A stretch of DNA of 64,000 nucleotides. Source: Amaurobius ferox (taxonomy: Eukaryota > Arthropoda > Arachnida > Araneae > Amaurobiidae). A program made the translations under genes and the position numbers. Each line of letters begins with the position of its first letter. Positions within the stretch are counted from its first letter, which is position 1. Of this stretch, positions 11,289-22,939 are shown one piece after another. The stretch spans positions 90,665,914-90,729,913 of the forward strand of contig OX578138.1 in NCBI GenBank assembly GCA_951213105.1, read 5' to 3'. Below the pieces are notes generated by a model. That model was given only the letters and a program-made list of their open reading frames with translations, did no database searches and was not told the DNA's origin.

Positions 11289-11598
11289 AATAAAGTCAGA
11301 AAAATTATTTTTTCATAGTATTAAAAAATGTGTTTACAAAGTATTGAAGTCCAATTTATAACAAAAATGTTAAATCTTTTGTTAAAATGTTGACAAAAGT
11401 ACTTTACATGATAAATATATTTCAAAACTGCTCTAATCGGTTAAAGTTCTGATGCTCAATTTTAAGTCTAATGTGGGAAATTGACTTGAAAAAGTAGATA
11501 ATAAAATGAAGTGAATAAAGGAATAGTATTAAGTTGAACAAAATTAACCCAAGTCTGTTCACCAATCTCAATAATAACACTTTTGAATAAAAATGTGC
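11281..11598 (+). repeat. Dispersed repeat, right partner of 6890-7172
   Basis: Same ordered phrases as the left partner. It begins directly at the point where the last satellite monomer stops (CAAAAATTGCAAAACAC then TTGAATAAAG). Confidence 0.72.
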
Positions 11599-11599
11599 T

Positions 11600-11940
11600 A
11601 TTAATTTTGATTTTTGATCTTTAAAAGTTACTCGTTGTTGTTTTCCACTTATTACTACATTTTTCTTTCTAAAATTTAGTACAGTATTTTTTAAGATGTG
11701 CTGCTATATGTTCATAGTTCATAAACTAAATAATTTACCTTTAAAAAATTTTTAAAAACCTTTTTCGTAAATAATAAAAGTACCATGTTGCCTTTTAGTA
11801 TTTAAAACAAATTGAATTACATCATTTTAAAATGTCAAAATCCAAATGAAATATATTTTGTTAAACTTTTTGTAAAGCATCAGTTTCTCCCTACAGCATT
11901 AATTTGAGGCTAAAAGTCCCTAGATGTTGGGACATTTTCT
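11600..11940. other. AT-rich non-coding spacer
   Basis: No gene or RNA seen. A short relic of the ATCCCTACAG repeat type is near 11890. Confidence 0.45.
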
Positions 11941-11953
11941 ACACTTAGCTAGC

Positions 11954-12003
11954 ACATCTTGCTACCATAAGCCATCGGGTTGGTCGTGTGGTCTGGGTTT
12001 TCA
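11954..12003 (+). mobile_element. 50-bp SINE-tail-only insertion
   Basis: A 13-bp direct repeat, ACACTTAGCTAGC, flanks it at 11941-11953 and 12004-12016. The 50-bp insert ends in GGTTGGTCGTGTGGTCTGGG followed by TTTTCA. That resembles the 3' end of the composite SINEs (GGTCGGACGGTCTGGGTCTC). I read it as an extreme 5'-truncated SINE or tail-only retroposition. Confidence 0.68.
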
Positions 12004-12473
12004 ACACTTAGCTAGCCAAGAATCAAGACGAATATTTCCGCGATTCCTGTGCCATTGACTCTTATTGTTATATCAGTAAATAACAATATGTCCATTTTGT
12101 AGATGAGCTTTGGGCACAAGGTGCAAAAATACAATCATCAAAGAGATGGACGGCGCATACGTTGTATTGGACAGCAGACGGCAATGAGTGGCTGATAAGA
12201 TTGTGGTTGATAAGACGGGCACGAGGTAAAAAAAAACTCAAGAGAAGGAACAGAAAAGGTACTGGAAGTGGAGTAAGCATGCATGAGCGTCAAACAGCGT
12301 GAGATAAAGCAGCGATTTTACCATATCAGTGGTCCATCAGGGAATGACGAGGATGATCTAGCTAAGCCTCCTATGTGAGGAACTGGCGTATTCGTCATTT
12401 TATATCATATCATACTTGGTCATTGTCTTTTACTGCGTAGTAATTCGATATTGTGGTATAAATTCGCGATAAA

Positions 12474-12602
12474 ATGGGAGGATGTTCGACCATAAATTGC
12501 TCTAATAATTTTCGAAATGAGACACTATTGTTTGGATTCCTGGTTGAACAAAACGGAAGAAGTAAAATGGATAAATGTTGAAGATATGAATGCAAAAATA
12601 TA
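12474..12602 (+). pseudogene. THAP zinc-finger N-terminal fragment
   Basis: From the ATG at 12474 the frame reads MGGCSTINCSNNFRNE and stops at TGA 12579-12581 after 35 codons. The C-x(4)-C pair near the start and the following residues match the first half of a C2CH THAP DNA-binding domain. In a shifted frame the next bases read KWINVEDMNAK, which supplies the conserved Trp, so a frameshift near 12560 broke the gene. The second Cys/His pair is not seen downstream. This is probably a relic of a THAP-containing transposase. Confidence 0.55.
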
Positions 12603-12609
12603 GTTTTTC

Positions 12610-13255
12610 GCTACAGACGGCAATAATGGAGCCAAAAACAAGTGCGTGCTACTGTGTTTTCCAAGGAGATGGCGCTGGCTGTCTTTCCTTATGGTGAGAA
12701 CTTTTTTAACTGTGTGACATGGCATGACGGTCATTAAAGGAGTTTTAGGTCTATATAATATTAAAGAAGTTTTAGGTCTATCTTACACCAAAATGTCTGG
12801 AAGCGCCATCTATCGTGCATAATATTGCGTATTCTAAAACACGTCAACTTGAAAAACTAGGTATCGGCCTCTTCCACTTTCTTCATTGTTGTTCAATCAG
12901 CCGATACCTAGACCTCCGTTTACGATTGACGAAAAGCGTAGAGGCACTGTATCTTTCATCCACGTGCATTATTGCCGAATTTGTCGCCAAGTGGAATAAA
13001 CAGGCAGATAAACAGATAGCCAGACCGAGACATGAGCTTTGTTTATAGAATCATAGTAATTATTGCATTTAAATTCTTGGCTGTATGAAAATAATGCCAT
13101 AACATGATGAGGTATGAAATACAATAGTAAAAGTGATACTGAAATAAGAGGCAGCTTTAATTCAATTTTTGTTTTTCTTTCGACGTGAAAAATTACATAT
13201 AAAACAATAATTTAATTGATACATTAGAGAGAGCCTATGTAGACTTTTCTTTTAT
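12610..13255. other. Spacer with no supported gene
   Basis: A 77-codon frame at 12815-13048 has no recognisable domain. TTTTAGGTCTAT is repeated at 12744 and 12770. GGAAGCGCCATCTATCG sits at ~12798. Confidence 0.4.
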
Positions 13256-13745
13256 ATTTTGACGATTTTTGAGGGTCATCTCACAAAAAATGCAGGTTTT
13301 TTAGTTCAAATCACACCAAAATCTAATCTGGATTTACCCACAAGTGACTTACCTATTAAATTTTAATAAATTTCATCAAATAGTTTTTTAACTAGTTTCT
13401 AACTAATAGTTTTTTAACTTAATAGTTTTTTAGCGAAATAGTTCGTCAGGTAATCAAAATTACAAAAACCTTACAATCGCGGTAACGGTTTGTCTTAGGA
13501 TATTAAGATTTCTTTTATTAGTTTTGTAATAAAAATTACGTATAAAACAAGTATTTTACTAAGGCATTTTTTTATAGTCTCAACTTTTTAATTTTGACGA
13601 ATTTTGCGGGTCATTTAAAAAAAAAAACAGTTTCTTTCCTTCAAATCTTACCAAAATATAATTATCACATGAATAACAGTATAAGTCACTAAATATCAGT
13701 GTCCGTGCCTCACATACCAAATTTTGTCGCATTTAGTGCATTGGT
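13256..13745 (+). repeat. Diverged family A/E repeat body
   Basis: Contains GACGATTTTTGAGGGTCA, AAATGCAGGTTTTTT, CACACCAAAATCTAATC and AAGTGACTTACCTA. These phrases recur at 13610-13760, 18380-18540 and 18545-18690. Confidence 0.6.
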
Positions 13746-13751
13746 TTTTGC

Positions 13752-13850
13752 GCTAGAGTTGATACATATATTTTGAGCTAGAGTTGATACATATATTTTG
13801 AGCTAGAGTTGATACATATATTTTGAGCTAGAGTTGATACATCTTTGCAA
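13752..13850 (+). repeat. 25-bp minisatellite, four copies
   Basis: GCTAGAGTTGATACATATAT units start at 13752, 13777, 13802 and 13827. The unit comes from the GCTAGAGT(T/G)GATACA phrase of the surrounding repeat family, seen singly at 18532. Confidence 0.92.
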
Positions 13851-13861
13851 TCTTCCTGGTC

Positions 13862-14010
13862 GTGCCGGGAAGTTGGGTCTTCGCGGTCGCCCAAACAGTT
13901 ACCTTACACCTTTCTGGTAGATTACACCTTTCTGGTAGGTCGGACGGTCTGGGTCTCAACAACAACACCTTTCTGGTAGGTCGGATGTTCTGGGTCTCAA
14001 CAACAACGGC
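13862..14010 (+). repeat. Rearranged SINE 3' tails, three partial copies
   Basis: TTACACCTTTCTGGTAG(G) occurs at ~13901, 13923 and 13966, each as in the 3' end of the composite SINE, and two copies run on to TCTGGGTCTCAACAACAAC. There is no SINE head. This looks like tandem or repeated tail insertion. Confidence 0.75.
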
Positions 14011-14430
14011 TGTCATGGGGGCTTGGGCCGTTATTATGGTGAGCTGCGTGCAGGTTTCAACACCTCTCATACAGCGAAGCCGCAGCTCGAGGGCCCCGTT
14101 CTCGATGGAATCATTCACCGGGTAGGCTCCGAAGAACCAGACCCCAGGCTCCGGCCAGATCTAGGATCAGGTCATGAATAGACGCCGTCCATGAGATCAT
14201 AGCCACCTGGAAGTGTCCGAGGCCTATTTGCATCACCGGAACGACGGCCGGTTCCTCGACAGCCGGTTCCCTGGATTTATTTACCCCCCAGGTTGGAGGA
14301 TCAGAGCAACAGAGCTAAGATCCGTACACCACTATCAAATCTGGCGCCGCCCAGGGGGGGCATCTATACTTATGCTGCATATACTATTGCATCTATACTT
14401 ATGCTGCATCTATTCCAATAAACTGTAGTC
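14011..14430 (+). other. GC-rich segment of unknown origin
   Basis: A GC-rich block in AT-rich surroundings with CAGCTCGAGGGCCCCG, CCAGACCCCAGGCTCCGG and GGTTGGAGGATCAGAGC. It follows the SINE tails and ends in a doubled CATCTATACTTATGCTGCAT. It is probably part of another retroelement. No credible long frame. Confidence 0.4.
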
Positions 14431-14439
14431 AACCTGAAT

Positions 14440-14545
14440 TGAAGGTTAGGTGTCATGCATTGAGTGTGAAAAGTGGGGCCATAACAAATGCGTCGTAGAA
14501 GAAAGTGACGATGATGAATTAATCTCTACGTTCTCAATCAGGAGT
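14440..14545 (+). pseudogene. Zinc-finger relic like a pogo/Tigger transposase C-terminus
   Basis: Translation gives CIECEKWGHNKCVVEESDDD, a C-x2-C-x4-H-x3-C arrangement followed by acidic residues. I associate this with the PHD-like end of arthropod Tigger/Jerky-type transposases. A diverged partner at 20521-20610 reads CIECKKCDHN then a stop then RC. Short and broken. Confidence 0.4.
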
Positions 14546-16780
14546 GGGTACCTCTTTTTGCCCTGCATATGTCGCATAATATGGTAACATACAAATTTCT
14601 ACATTTTTCGATGCAAAAAATAAATGTTTTCTTAATGATGTTATATAAATTATTAAAATATTTGAATAAATAATTTTTTATTTTCTGGTTTCTTTTTCTT
14701 ATTATTTACACATTTTACTTATCAAAATATACTCATAATGTTAGATATTTCATTCTGCTCGTGTCTCTCTTCTAAATTCTGAGCAAATAGAATTTAGTAA
14801 AGATAAGTACGGTTCATAAATTTTTGGATTTTCTTTTTCAGTGCAAACATGTCTGTACCTGAACATCCCTCCTCCAAAAAATACTTTCTAGGGTGTTTAT
14901 GTCAAGACTTGTTCCCACTGAAGAAGGGCATGCCCGATATGTGAATATGCTTATATATATATTTTTTTATTTTTTTATTGCAGCATTTTACACTGTTATC
15001 TAGTTTATTATTGATTTGTTAAGTTTATTATTTGTTAGTTTATTGTTGATGGTTTATTATCATTTGAAAACTCTCTCATTATAGACCATTGACATTGATG
15101 CCTAAGAATAATTTTGTAGAAAATGAAGTTGTTCAAGTGAGACATTAAAAACTATGTTTCGGCACCTATATAATAATTCTATACATTAATTGTTCGATCT
15201 GTTTTTGTGTTTCTGGTCTCTCCAGAAACCTCTCTAAAAGACGGAATTTTCACAAACTTATAGTATTAAAAACGGGATAGAACTTAATGATTGATTGTTT
15301 TAGAACACCCAGAAGACACCCGGTGAATTAAAAATAATAACCGTCGCATATTAATAGTGTAAACTGCAGTACAGAACTAGACAGATCCGGTTTCCATTAA
15401 ATCTTCTCCCTTCCTGGGCGGAAAAATTGTTTTTAAAGACCCACTAGAAGTCCTTTTGTGATAAACGCTGATTATTTTTTCATATACAGGATAATTACGG
15501 GGAAGAATCTAACTAATCTAGCTTTCAGATTTCTCCCTTGAAAACGGACAAAATAGGAGAGGGAAGTTTAAACATACTGCTAGAAATACATTTGTTATTA
15601 ATTTTCTAAAATATTTTAAATAAATCTTTAGGGGTACTTAATCTTTAGGAAACTTTAGGGTTGGCACGTTTTGTATTCATCCTATCTCAATGCTGTGACA
15701 TAAATAGAAACTAGACTATGATAAAATATCTCCGAGGGGTGAGATCCCCCCCCCCCCCGGATATATGTCTGAAAGAAACACTGATCACAATCAAATACAA
15801 GTATCACATTCCGTGTGGCTATCTATTTAGAGTCAAATATCCCTACAGCTGAAATCAAATGTTCCAATTTGTCCTTGCGTGATTCTGGAATGTCCCTACA
15901 AAATTCCCAACGATTTTGAAATGCGTTACATTGTACGCATTACTACGATTTAAAAATGCGTTTCATTAGAAATATGTTACAAAAATAATGAAGGGAGAAA
16001 AGTGGCGTTTACTCTGAACTGACATCTTATTTGATTTTCTAGAAAAACTTAAATGTAATTTTTTCCAATGACAATTCAGTGGGCGTGGTTAACATTCTAC
16101 TGAATCGTCAGTTACGTCACGACCGTGACAGATTGATTATCCCTGTAACTACGTTTTTTCGCACTGGATGCAGATCGCACAATTCTCTCCTACGGAAGTT
16201 CACTTTTCATTTGACAGACTAGAATAAAATTTCAAAAGCTTAACATTTTTTTCTGAAGATGCAAATCTCACGGGAATTTGGCGGGCCTGGTTATTATTGT
16301 GAAACCCATTTTTTAAAGCTCACTGAAGTTCTCTTTTAACTTTTATGATAATATTTTAATTAGATAAATACATTTATTTGAAATTTTTCTGCAAATTCAA
16401 TCTTGCTGAAATTTAGTAGGCTGGGCTAATATCCAGAAGTTAAATTTTAATTTATTAAAAATCCTTAAAATTTAGTAATTTTTAACTCCTTGAAATTTTT
16501 TGCAAAATTACAAGAAAATGTTCAGTAGGCCTCAGTATCTTAAAAATCATGCTAGCAATGTGTTGAATTCGATGTTTCTTCGTCAAGTAATCTTGGAACT
16601 TCCTAGTGAGCACGATTTTCTATTATTTTATATATTTTGAATTTTATATATTCTTCCTATATTTTTATATATTCTGATAATATATTTTATCTATTCTGGA
16701 GGTAAAAAGGGGGATCTATATTTCTACATTCCTAGCATAACGTTAAAATATAGATCGTTATTTAAAAAAAATTAATAAAC
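14546..16780. other. Non-coding region with several old repeats
   Basis: Holds the hairpin motif near 14919, a repeat at 15150-15570 that pairs with 29890-30310 (AATAATTC..., CTGTTTTTGTGT..., CCGGTGAATT...), a C-run at 15749-15762 and the ATCCCTACAG/GTGGGCGTGGTTAA family at 15830-16300. No protein-coding frame is supported. Confidence 0.5.
14919..14955 (+). repeat. CTGA(A/T)GA-hairpin motif, copy 2
   Basis: CTGAAGA, A, stem GGGC / AT / GCCC, then GATATGTG. Same layout as the copies at 7606, 45221, 49097 and 53802, with a different stem sequence. Confidence 0.5.
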
Positions 16781-16789
16781 TCACGGACA

Positions 16790-17655
16790 ACGAAAGTTGG
16801 GCACAAAGAAGGAAGCATAGGATGGACCTGAAACTTTATTGAGGGAAGATACAGATGAATGATATAGATGATCACAAAAACAGCGCACCAGAACACGTAC
16901 AGAGGGAGCTGTGGTACACAGTCCGGTCATCCTCGGTAGCGCGTCGCACCGTCTCATGCTGCGATACAAGCAGCAATACGGTCCGGCATGGTGTCGAACA
17001 GACGCCTGGTGCTGTCCTGCGGCAGACGAGTCCACACCTGTTGGACGTTACGTTACAAATCGCGAAGATCCGATCCCTAGGCAGCTGGATCAGATGGCTA
17101 TATAATCCCGAGGCAGCTGGCGTTTCAACTGGCCCCACACATGCTCGATAGGGGACAGGTCTGGGGAGCGAGAGGTTGGGATTGTGGCGCTGTGCAGGGG
17201 TCTCCACACCCGGACACGCTGATCATCGACCCCCAAAACGAAGCGGCACTCATTGCTAAACACCACACATTGCCAATCTGCGGAGTTCCACGTTGTTCCG
17301 GTCCGGCACGACTGAAACTCGAGCCGCCGATGTTCCCGTGTTAACAGCAGCACACGTAAGGGAGACTCTGGAATCTCAGATTCGCTTCGTTCAGGCGTCT
17401 AGATATTGTTCGTGGGCACACAGGAGCGCTACGTGTGCCTGTATCACGGATCGGGTCGCCGTAGGCTCTGTACGTGCCTGCCGCATGATCATTCGATCCT
17501 CTCTACTCGTGGTATGCCTATTTCGTCCAGAGCCGGCCCTCCGTGTATGGGTGGAGTCCCGTGACTGTTCCCCTGAGGTTCCCTGATTGCTCTGTTTTCA
17601 TCGGATGCTCTCTGAGCGTGGCCTTTCCCTTAGTCTGAATCGTTCTGAAAATAAA
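16790..17655 (-). pseudogene. Tc1-like transposase pseudogene
   Basis: On the minus strand, in order from 17655 down: a helix-turn-helix remnant with CPRTISRRLNEANL near 17400, LLLTREHRRLEFQ at ~17353-17310, WNSADWQCVVFSNECRF at ~17290-17240 (the first catalytic Asp of the DDE triad is replaced by Asn in SNE, where SDE is usual), then VDDQRVRVW. The SRSPDLSPIEHVW block lies at ~17160-17110, where the last acidic residue of Tc1 elements lies. A C-terminal part survives in another frame (LPQD-like, then RRLFDT-like near 16980). The segment is GC-richer than its surroundings. Several frameshifts make it inactive. The family call is strong; the element ends were not resolved. Confidence 0.88.
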
Positions 17656-17689
17656 TAGGCCTCTAACGTCTTTCGATAAAAATAATCGT

Positions 17690-18140
17690 GGCATGTTTCA
17701 TTCAATTTTCTCAATTTGTTCTAAAGATATCGTGTCTACAGACTTATAGACAGACAAAACACACAGACATATTTGTAAAAGTTGTTGCTGCATATTCAGG
17801 GATGCTCAAAACGTGTAGATCCACAAATTCCCAATGGTATGTACTCGTAAAGGAAACTTTTACTTACTTTTTACTCGTAAGGGAAAAATATGTGAAAAAA
17901 CATATATTTTTTTAAATAATATTTTATTCTAAAATGAATGACTCTATTTACATGACGCAGAATAAGAATAGTAATCACAGCCTTGAATCCCTGTCCAATC
18001 CCCACAGCCATGAATTCCAGACTCCAGTCCAAAATGTTGATAAACACGTTGTTGATAAACATGATGTTGATAAACATGTCAATGTAAACAAAAAATCTGA
18101 TGTGGGCAACATATGACTTTCCCTGCAGACTTATATACAC
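17690..18140 (+). repeat. Family A-related repeat fragment
   Basis: ACAGACTTATAGACAGAC, AGGGATGCTCAAAACGTGTAG and a triplicated GTTGATAAACA block at 18035-18075. AAATCTGATGTGGGCAACA at ~18100 is the family A edge phrase. Confidence 0.55.
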
Positions 18141-18239
18141 ATTCTCTTTATTTCAATTAAATTTAATTCACTATTAATTCAATTTTCGTTCTCATTTGGT
18201 AACTGGACTCATTTTCAAAGGTGGCGTAGAGAAAAAACG

Positions 18240-18880
18240 AAAAAACAAAAATATCTTGAGAACGGCTAGTCCTAATGTAATGGGGTTGGTCTTATTCTTT
18301 TCTTCGTTAAACATTATGTATTAAACGAGCATTTAATGGATATATTTAAACATACGTAGTTCTTTATTTTAAATTTTGGAGAGATGTTGACGATTTTTGC
18401 GGGCCATTTTGCAAAAAAAGGCAGGTTATTTTTTTTCGAATCATACCAAAATCTAATCAGCACCAGAGTGACCCATAAGCGACTCATCTACCAAATTTTG
18501 TGAAATTCGGTCGATTAGATTTTTAGCTAGAGTGGATACAAGCCTTTGCGGGCCATTTCGCAAAAAAAGGCGGGTTCTTTTATCTCGAATCTTACCCCTC
18601 GAATCTTACCCCCCAGCACCAGATTCGCCCACAAGTGACATACCTACCAAATTTTATGAAATTCGGTCAATTAGTTTTTTAGTTAGAGTGGATACAAAAT
18701 CTGCACAGACAGACAGACACACAGACAGACAGACACACACACAGACGTCACGCTAAAAATAGTTTTTCGTATTCTAGAGGTCTCGAAACGTGTAGATCCG
18801 TAAAAAACTCGAGTTGCGATTTTCGACATGATTCCAATACCTTCCCTATACATTACCATGTATTGCAGGGAAAGTAAAAA
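18240..18880 (+). repeat. Family A/E non-autonomous element copy
   Basis: Begins near ATATCTTGAGAACGG and ends in CCTATACATTACC...TGCAGGGAAAGTAAAAA. A GCGGGCCATTT(T/C)GCAAAAAAAGG block is present twice (18398 and 18548). A CAGA/CACA microsatellite lies at 18700-18746. Confidence 0.65.
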
Positions 18881-19875
18881 GATCAATTATGCATAAAGCA
18901 GTGATTATGAAACACTTTCCAATTGAAATGCAATATTATTTCAAGATCTCTAAAATGTTATACATTCAGCGCTAATATTTTTAAAATTATCATAGTAGAA
19001 CAGTAATTTATTATATCTGAAAACTTAAAACTTCTTCGAAAAAGACGGTGCTAGTTACACAAAATGAACGTTATTTAAATAACGTCATCGAAATATAAAA
19101 AGTCTGCATCTCTATACAAAATCAATGAAATTTTCATTCATATCACTTATATTCCAGACTCCAGAGCTAAATAATTTTACGTGAAAAAAAATCAGCAAAT
19201 CTTATACAACTCACCTTACAATTGCTTGATTTGTTTACATTCTGCTTGTATTAAAATTTAGCTTCATTGAAGTACTAATCAAAATATATGGATCGTTTAA
19301 AGTAAAAAATATTGAAATTGCGTTGGCACATAATTTAGATACACGGACAATAAGCAAAAACAAAGCGGTTTTAGGACGGATGCAACACTAAATATAAATT
19401 TAAATGATCTTTAAACATCACGATTATTACACAGCGGAATAAAATGGATGTCATATTTTATTTTCCAATAAGTCACGTGACCTCTTCATATATCATGATT
19501 GCAATTATCATTTCAATTGTTTAAAAACTACCTAACATTCTTTGTTAAGCATTTTTTGTATCCTTTTTATGTCATAATTTGAATATTTCTTAGAATTTTC
19601 AAAGCAATTTGTGAATTTTAACTTCGCTTGCAAAATGTTTGAAAAATTAAGTTTCATAGGGTTCAATGGATTTCATTATTTCAGCCCGGGTTACATCCGA
19701 AACTGATTGAGTGATATTATTCATTTTCATTTCCCTCTGTTCCATAGACCTTCTCATCAACATATTGAAATTTCATTTCAATAAAGTCATTTTATGGCAG
19801 TTATCGTGCGAACGGACTGACAGGCAGCATGGCCAAAGTCATAAACACGTTACAACTATGTTGGAAAGTATTAGT
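18879..19875 (+). mobile_element. Family B repeat, copy 1
   Basis: Starts AGATCAATTATGCATAAAGC, continues GATTATGAAACACTTTCCAA and ends CAAAGTCATAAACACGTTAC...GTTGGAAAGTATTA. The order of phrases matches 32640-34300 and, inverted, 44191-45153 and 51124-52282. No coding potential. It abuts the end of the preceding family A copy. Confidence 0.75.
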
Positions 19876-20520
19876 TTTTCTTAAATATACACAGATGTCT
19901 AGAATGAACAAACAATCAAGGAGGTTGTATAAGTAAAAGTCAAATATTCAATGGTGTTCTTAGTTTTCCTAGCTTTGTTTTAAATGTCCATTTTTTATGT
20001 AACAAAGCTAGATAAAGACGTTATATCACTAAATTGGATTAAACTTTTGTTTTCTACTTGTGACAGAAGTATTTTCAAACTTGATGTGGCATAAATACAA
20101 AAAAAAAATATCTCGAGAATGGTTATTCCTAGTGCTATGGAGTTGATCTTTTTCGTTTCAGCGCGAAAAACTGCTTATAAAACAATAATTTTATTCATAC
20201 ATTTGAGCCTACCTAGTCCTTAAGATTCTGATAATTTTTTTGTTGGCGATGTCACAAAAGAGGCAGGATCTGACAGACAGACACAAACAAACACAGACGC
20301 CATGTTCTTCTAGGTTTCTAGAATGCTTGAAACATGTAGATGTGTCGAACATTCCAGTAGCGATTTTTAACACGTTTATAACGCTACATCCATGACCATG
20401 TTTTGCAGGGAAAATTAAAAAGGGAGAAAGCAAATTAAATAAACCAAAAAATACTTGTGTTTAAATTGAAATGATGGTGAACTGTTTAAACTGAAAATGA
20501 ACTGTGTTTCATCTGAAATG
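19876..20520. other. Spacer plus a short family A relic
   Basis: 20110-20420 carries ATATCTCGAGAATGG, ACAGACAGACACAAAC and GCTTGAAACATGTAGATG. The remainder is featureless. Confidence 0.5.
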
Positions 20521-20612
20521 ATGGTTGGGTTTTATGTATTGAGTGTAAAAAGTGTGACCATAACTAACGTTGCCCTAATGGAAAATGACGAGGATGAATG
20601 AATCCTTACTTT
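20521..20612 (+). pseudogene. Second zinc-finger relic of Tigger type
   Basis: Diverged partner of 14440-14545: GGTT...ATTGAGTGTAAAAAGTG...CCATAAC...TGACGAGGATGAAT. Translation has one in-frame stop. Too short for an independent call. Confidence 0.35.
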
Positions 20613-20810
20613 TTCTACCATGAAGGAAAAAAACTGATGTAGGCAGCGCATTACTTTCATTATACAGAGTCGAGTTACATTATTGTGACGATCTCTTAAT
20701 TTTGACTTCAACAGCGCGTAGCCAATGAAAGAAGGCACGTGTATTGAGCTGGCTTGGTGGGTATATAAGATGAGGTGTAAGAATTCTGAAACACATAAGT
20801 CGTTGATGTC

Positions 20811-21460
20811 ATGGCTAAAAGGATAAATTTATCAGATTTGGGGAAATAGTTAATGATCTGGTTTCGGGACAAGCTCGACAGTATTTCCGAAACAGCGCTG
20901 TTTGCGAACTGTTCGCGTGTTGCTGTGTTTAAAGTGCACCGTCAATGGAGAGATGGCACCATTGCGTATACCCGAAGTGGAAACAGCGGATTACCATGTT
21001 CCATTGATGTAAGAGGTGTACTTGGGCTCCGACGGTTCTTGAGGGCTGATTATACGAGCTACAGTGGAGCAACTCACTAGCCGAATGAACCAGGGAGATA
21101 CCGGAAGTGTGTCTCAAACGACAGTTAAACGAAGCATGTTACCTATGGGCCTCCGAAGCAGACGGTTTGTCACTGCATCTTTGCTAACGATGGTGCATCG
21201 CAGAAAATTATTACACTTTTACGGCATTATCGGAATTGAACCTCCGATGATTGGCAAAAGATTGACTTCTCCGATAAGTGACATTTTTTCCTTCATCGAC
21301 CGGATGGACTTTGGCGTATAATGCGTGAAAGATTGGAGAACAGACACTCATCAACCATTGTTGGAAGAACACAAGACGGTGGGGCAGGGTTATGCCAAGC
21401 GTATTGCCAAATTGGTGATATTTCGCTAGATTATTCACAAAGTTTGCCAAATGTTGCAAA
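20811..21460 (+). pseudogene. Tc1-like transposase pseudogene, truncated
   Basis: From the ATG at 20811: MAKRINLSDLGK then a TAG, then WFRDKLDSISETALFANCSR and VAVFKVHRQWRD, a Tc1-type helix-turn-helix. GNSGLPCSIDVRGV follows. A second part at 21064-21318 reads EQLTSRMNQGDTGSVSQTTV, KRSMLPMGLRSRR and LLTMVHRRK, and SDIFSF marks the region of the first catalytic Asp. A shifted piece reads RCERLENRHSSTIVGRTQDG. After ~21400 it passes into GCCAA-type family A sequence, so the DDE C-terminus is missing. A TATATAAGATGAGG sequence lies 50 bp before the ATG. Confidence 0.85.
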
Positions 21461-21479
21461 CAATCAGAGAGAAGAATAT

Positions 21480-22700
21480 TTCTGATGTACTAGACGGTAT
21501 GTCCGTCATACGACGGAATTAAAAATTAGCAAAGTATCACCTCCTATTTAGCGTCATTTTTGCTACTTTAGCGGCATTTTCGTCAATTTGGCAACATATA
21601 AGAAATCGCCAAGAGAGCGATGTCCGGCCATCAAATTTTTCACCAAGCCTTACGAACAAGATTCTCATATGCTTTCCAAAATATTGAATTTTCATCAATT
21701 AGTCGTCATTTTCGTTGATTTAGCAACATTTTTATCAATTTGGCGACTTTTTAATCAATTTGGCGACATTTTAGACAATTTGGAAACACTTATAAATGTC
21801 GCCAAGTTAGCGATATTTCTCTAAAATTCGTTGCCAACATTTTGCCGAGCATCACTGAAAAATAAATAGGCTATTCTTATAGAAGATTCTTATATTTCTT
21901 CCAAGATATTAAATGCTCATTAACTAGTCGTCAATTTCATTGATTTAGCGTCATTTTAACAATATGGAGTCATTTTCGTCAATTTAGCAACATTTAAAAA
22001 AGTTGTCAAATTGGCGATATTCTGCTAAATTCGTTGACAAAATTTCGACAAGCGTTAAGGAAGGAGAAATATAGGTCAATCTTATAGTAGATAAATCGTT
22101 ATTAGCATCCCAAAACAAAACTATTACCCAACGTATTTTTTCTCGAGAATGAAACGAGCTAGAACCACGAGAATGATGTAAACCCATTTACCTCTATATA
22201 TGACATATGGAAAGTGAACATATTTCACAATAGTTAATATTTGTTTTTAATTTTATGTGATTTTTTGATTAATTCATTTGAAAAGTGGGCAATATATCGA
22301 GAACGGCTCATGCTAGCCATTCAGAGTTTGTTGCAATCGTTTTCTAATGAAAATTACATATGATTATTTACGTACCTTTATTGAAGGTTTTCATTTCTTG
22401 ATGATTTTTTCAATATTTAATTAAAAATTTGGGAGTATTCCGAACATTTGATTGCGTTTAAAAGCACTAGGCTTTCAATATTCACTGATAGTAATTTTTG
22501 TAACAAATTTCATGCCTCCATTCGTTCGGGAAAAATCGTTTCCACACACACACACACATCATCTCAAAACTTCTGATTCGTGTTCAGGAATACTTGAAAC
22601 GTGGTTTCCCGTTGAAAACTCGAAATCGCATCTTCGACCCCGTCACAATACTTTCTTTATACATTACACTGTGTATATAAGGGAAGTGAAAAAAGCAAAG
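21480..22700 (+). repeat. Family A element copy with GGCGACATTTT repeats
   Basis: 21540-22030 is a run of degenerate ~20-bp words of the type CAATTTGGCGACATTTT. ACGAGCTAGAACCACGAGAA, ATATCGAGAACGG, ACACACACACACACATC and CCCGTCACAATACTTT follow in the family order, ending TATATAAGGGAAGTGAAAA. Confidence 0.7.
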
Positions 22701-22939
22701 GAGTGGGTGTGATGTGTTTGAAATATTAAGTTTAAAATATAAACTCATCACGACAAATGTATTCTCGAAACAATTTATTTATTTATGCTTAATTATGTTT
22801 TAACTTATTGCTTCTGAGAATTATTTGTTTGCTTATTTTAACTATAACTGCACTTTCGATTTGGTACAGTGTTCTTGCAAACTTCAACGTTTAATTGCTT
22901 ATACACATTAATTCAAGGTTACTATATCCTAAAATAGGT

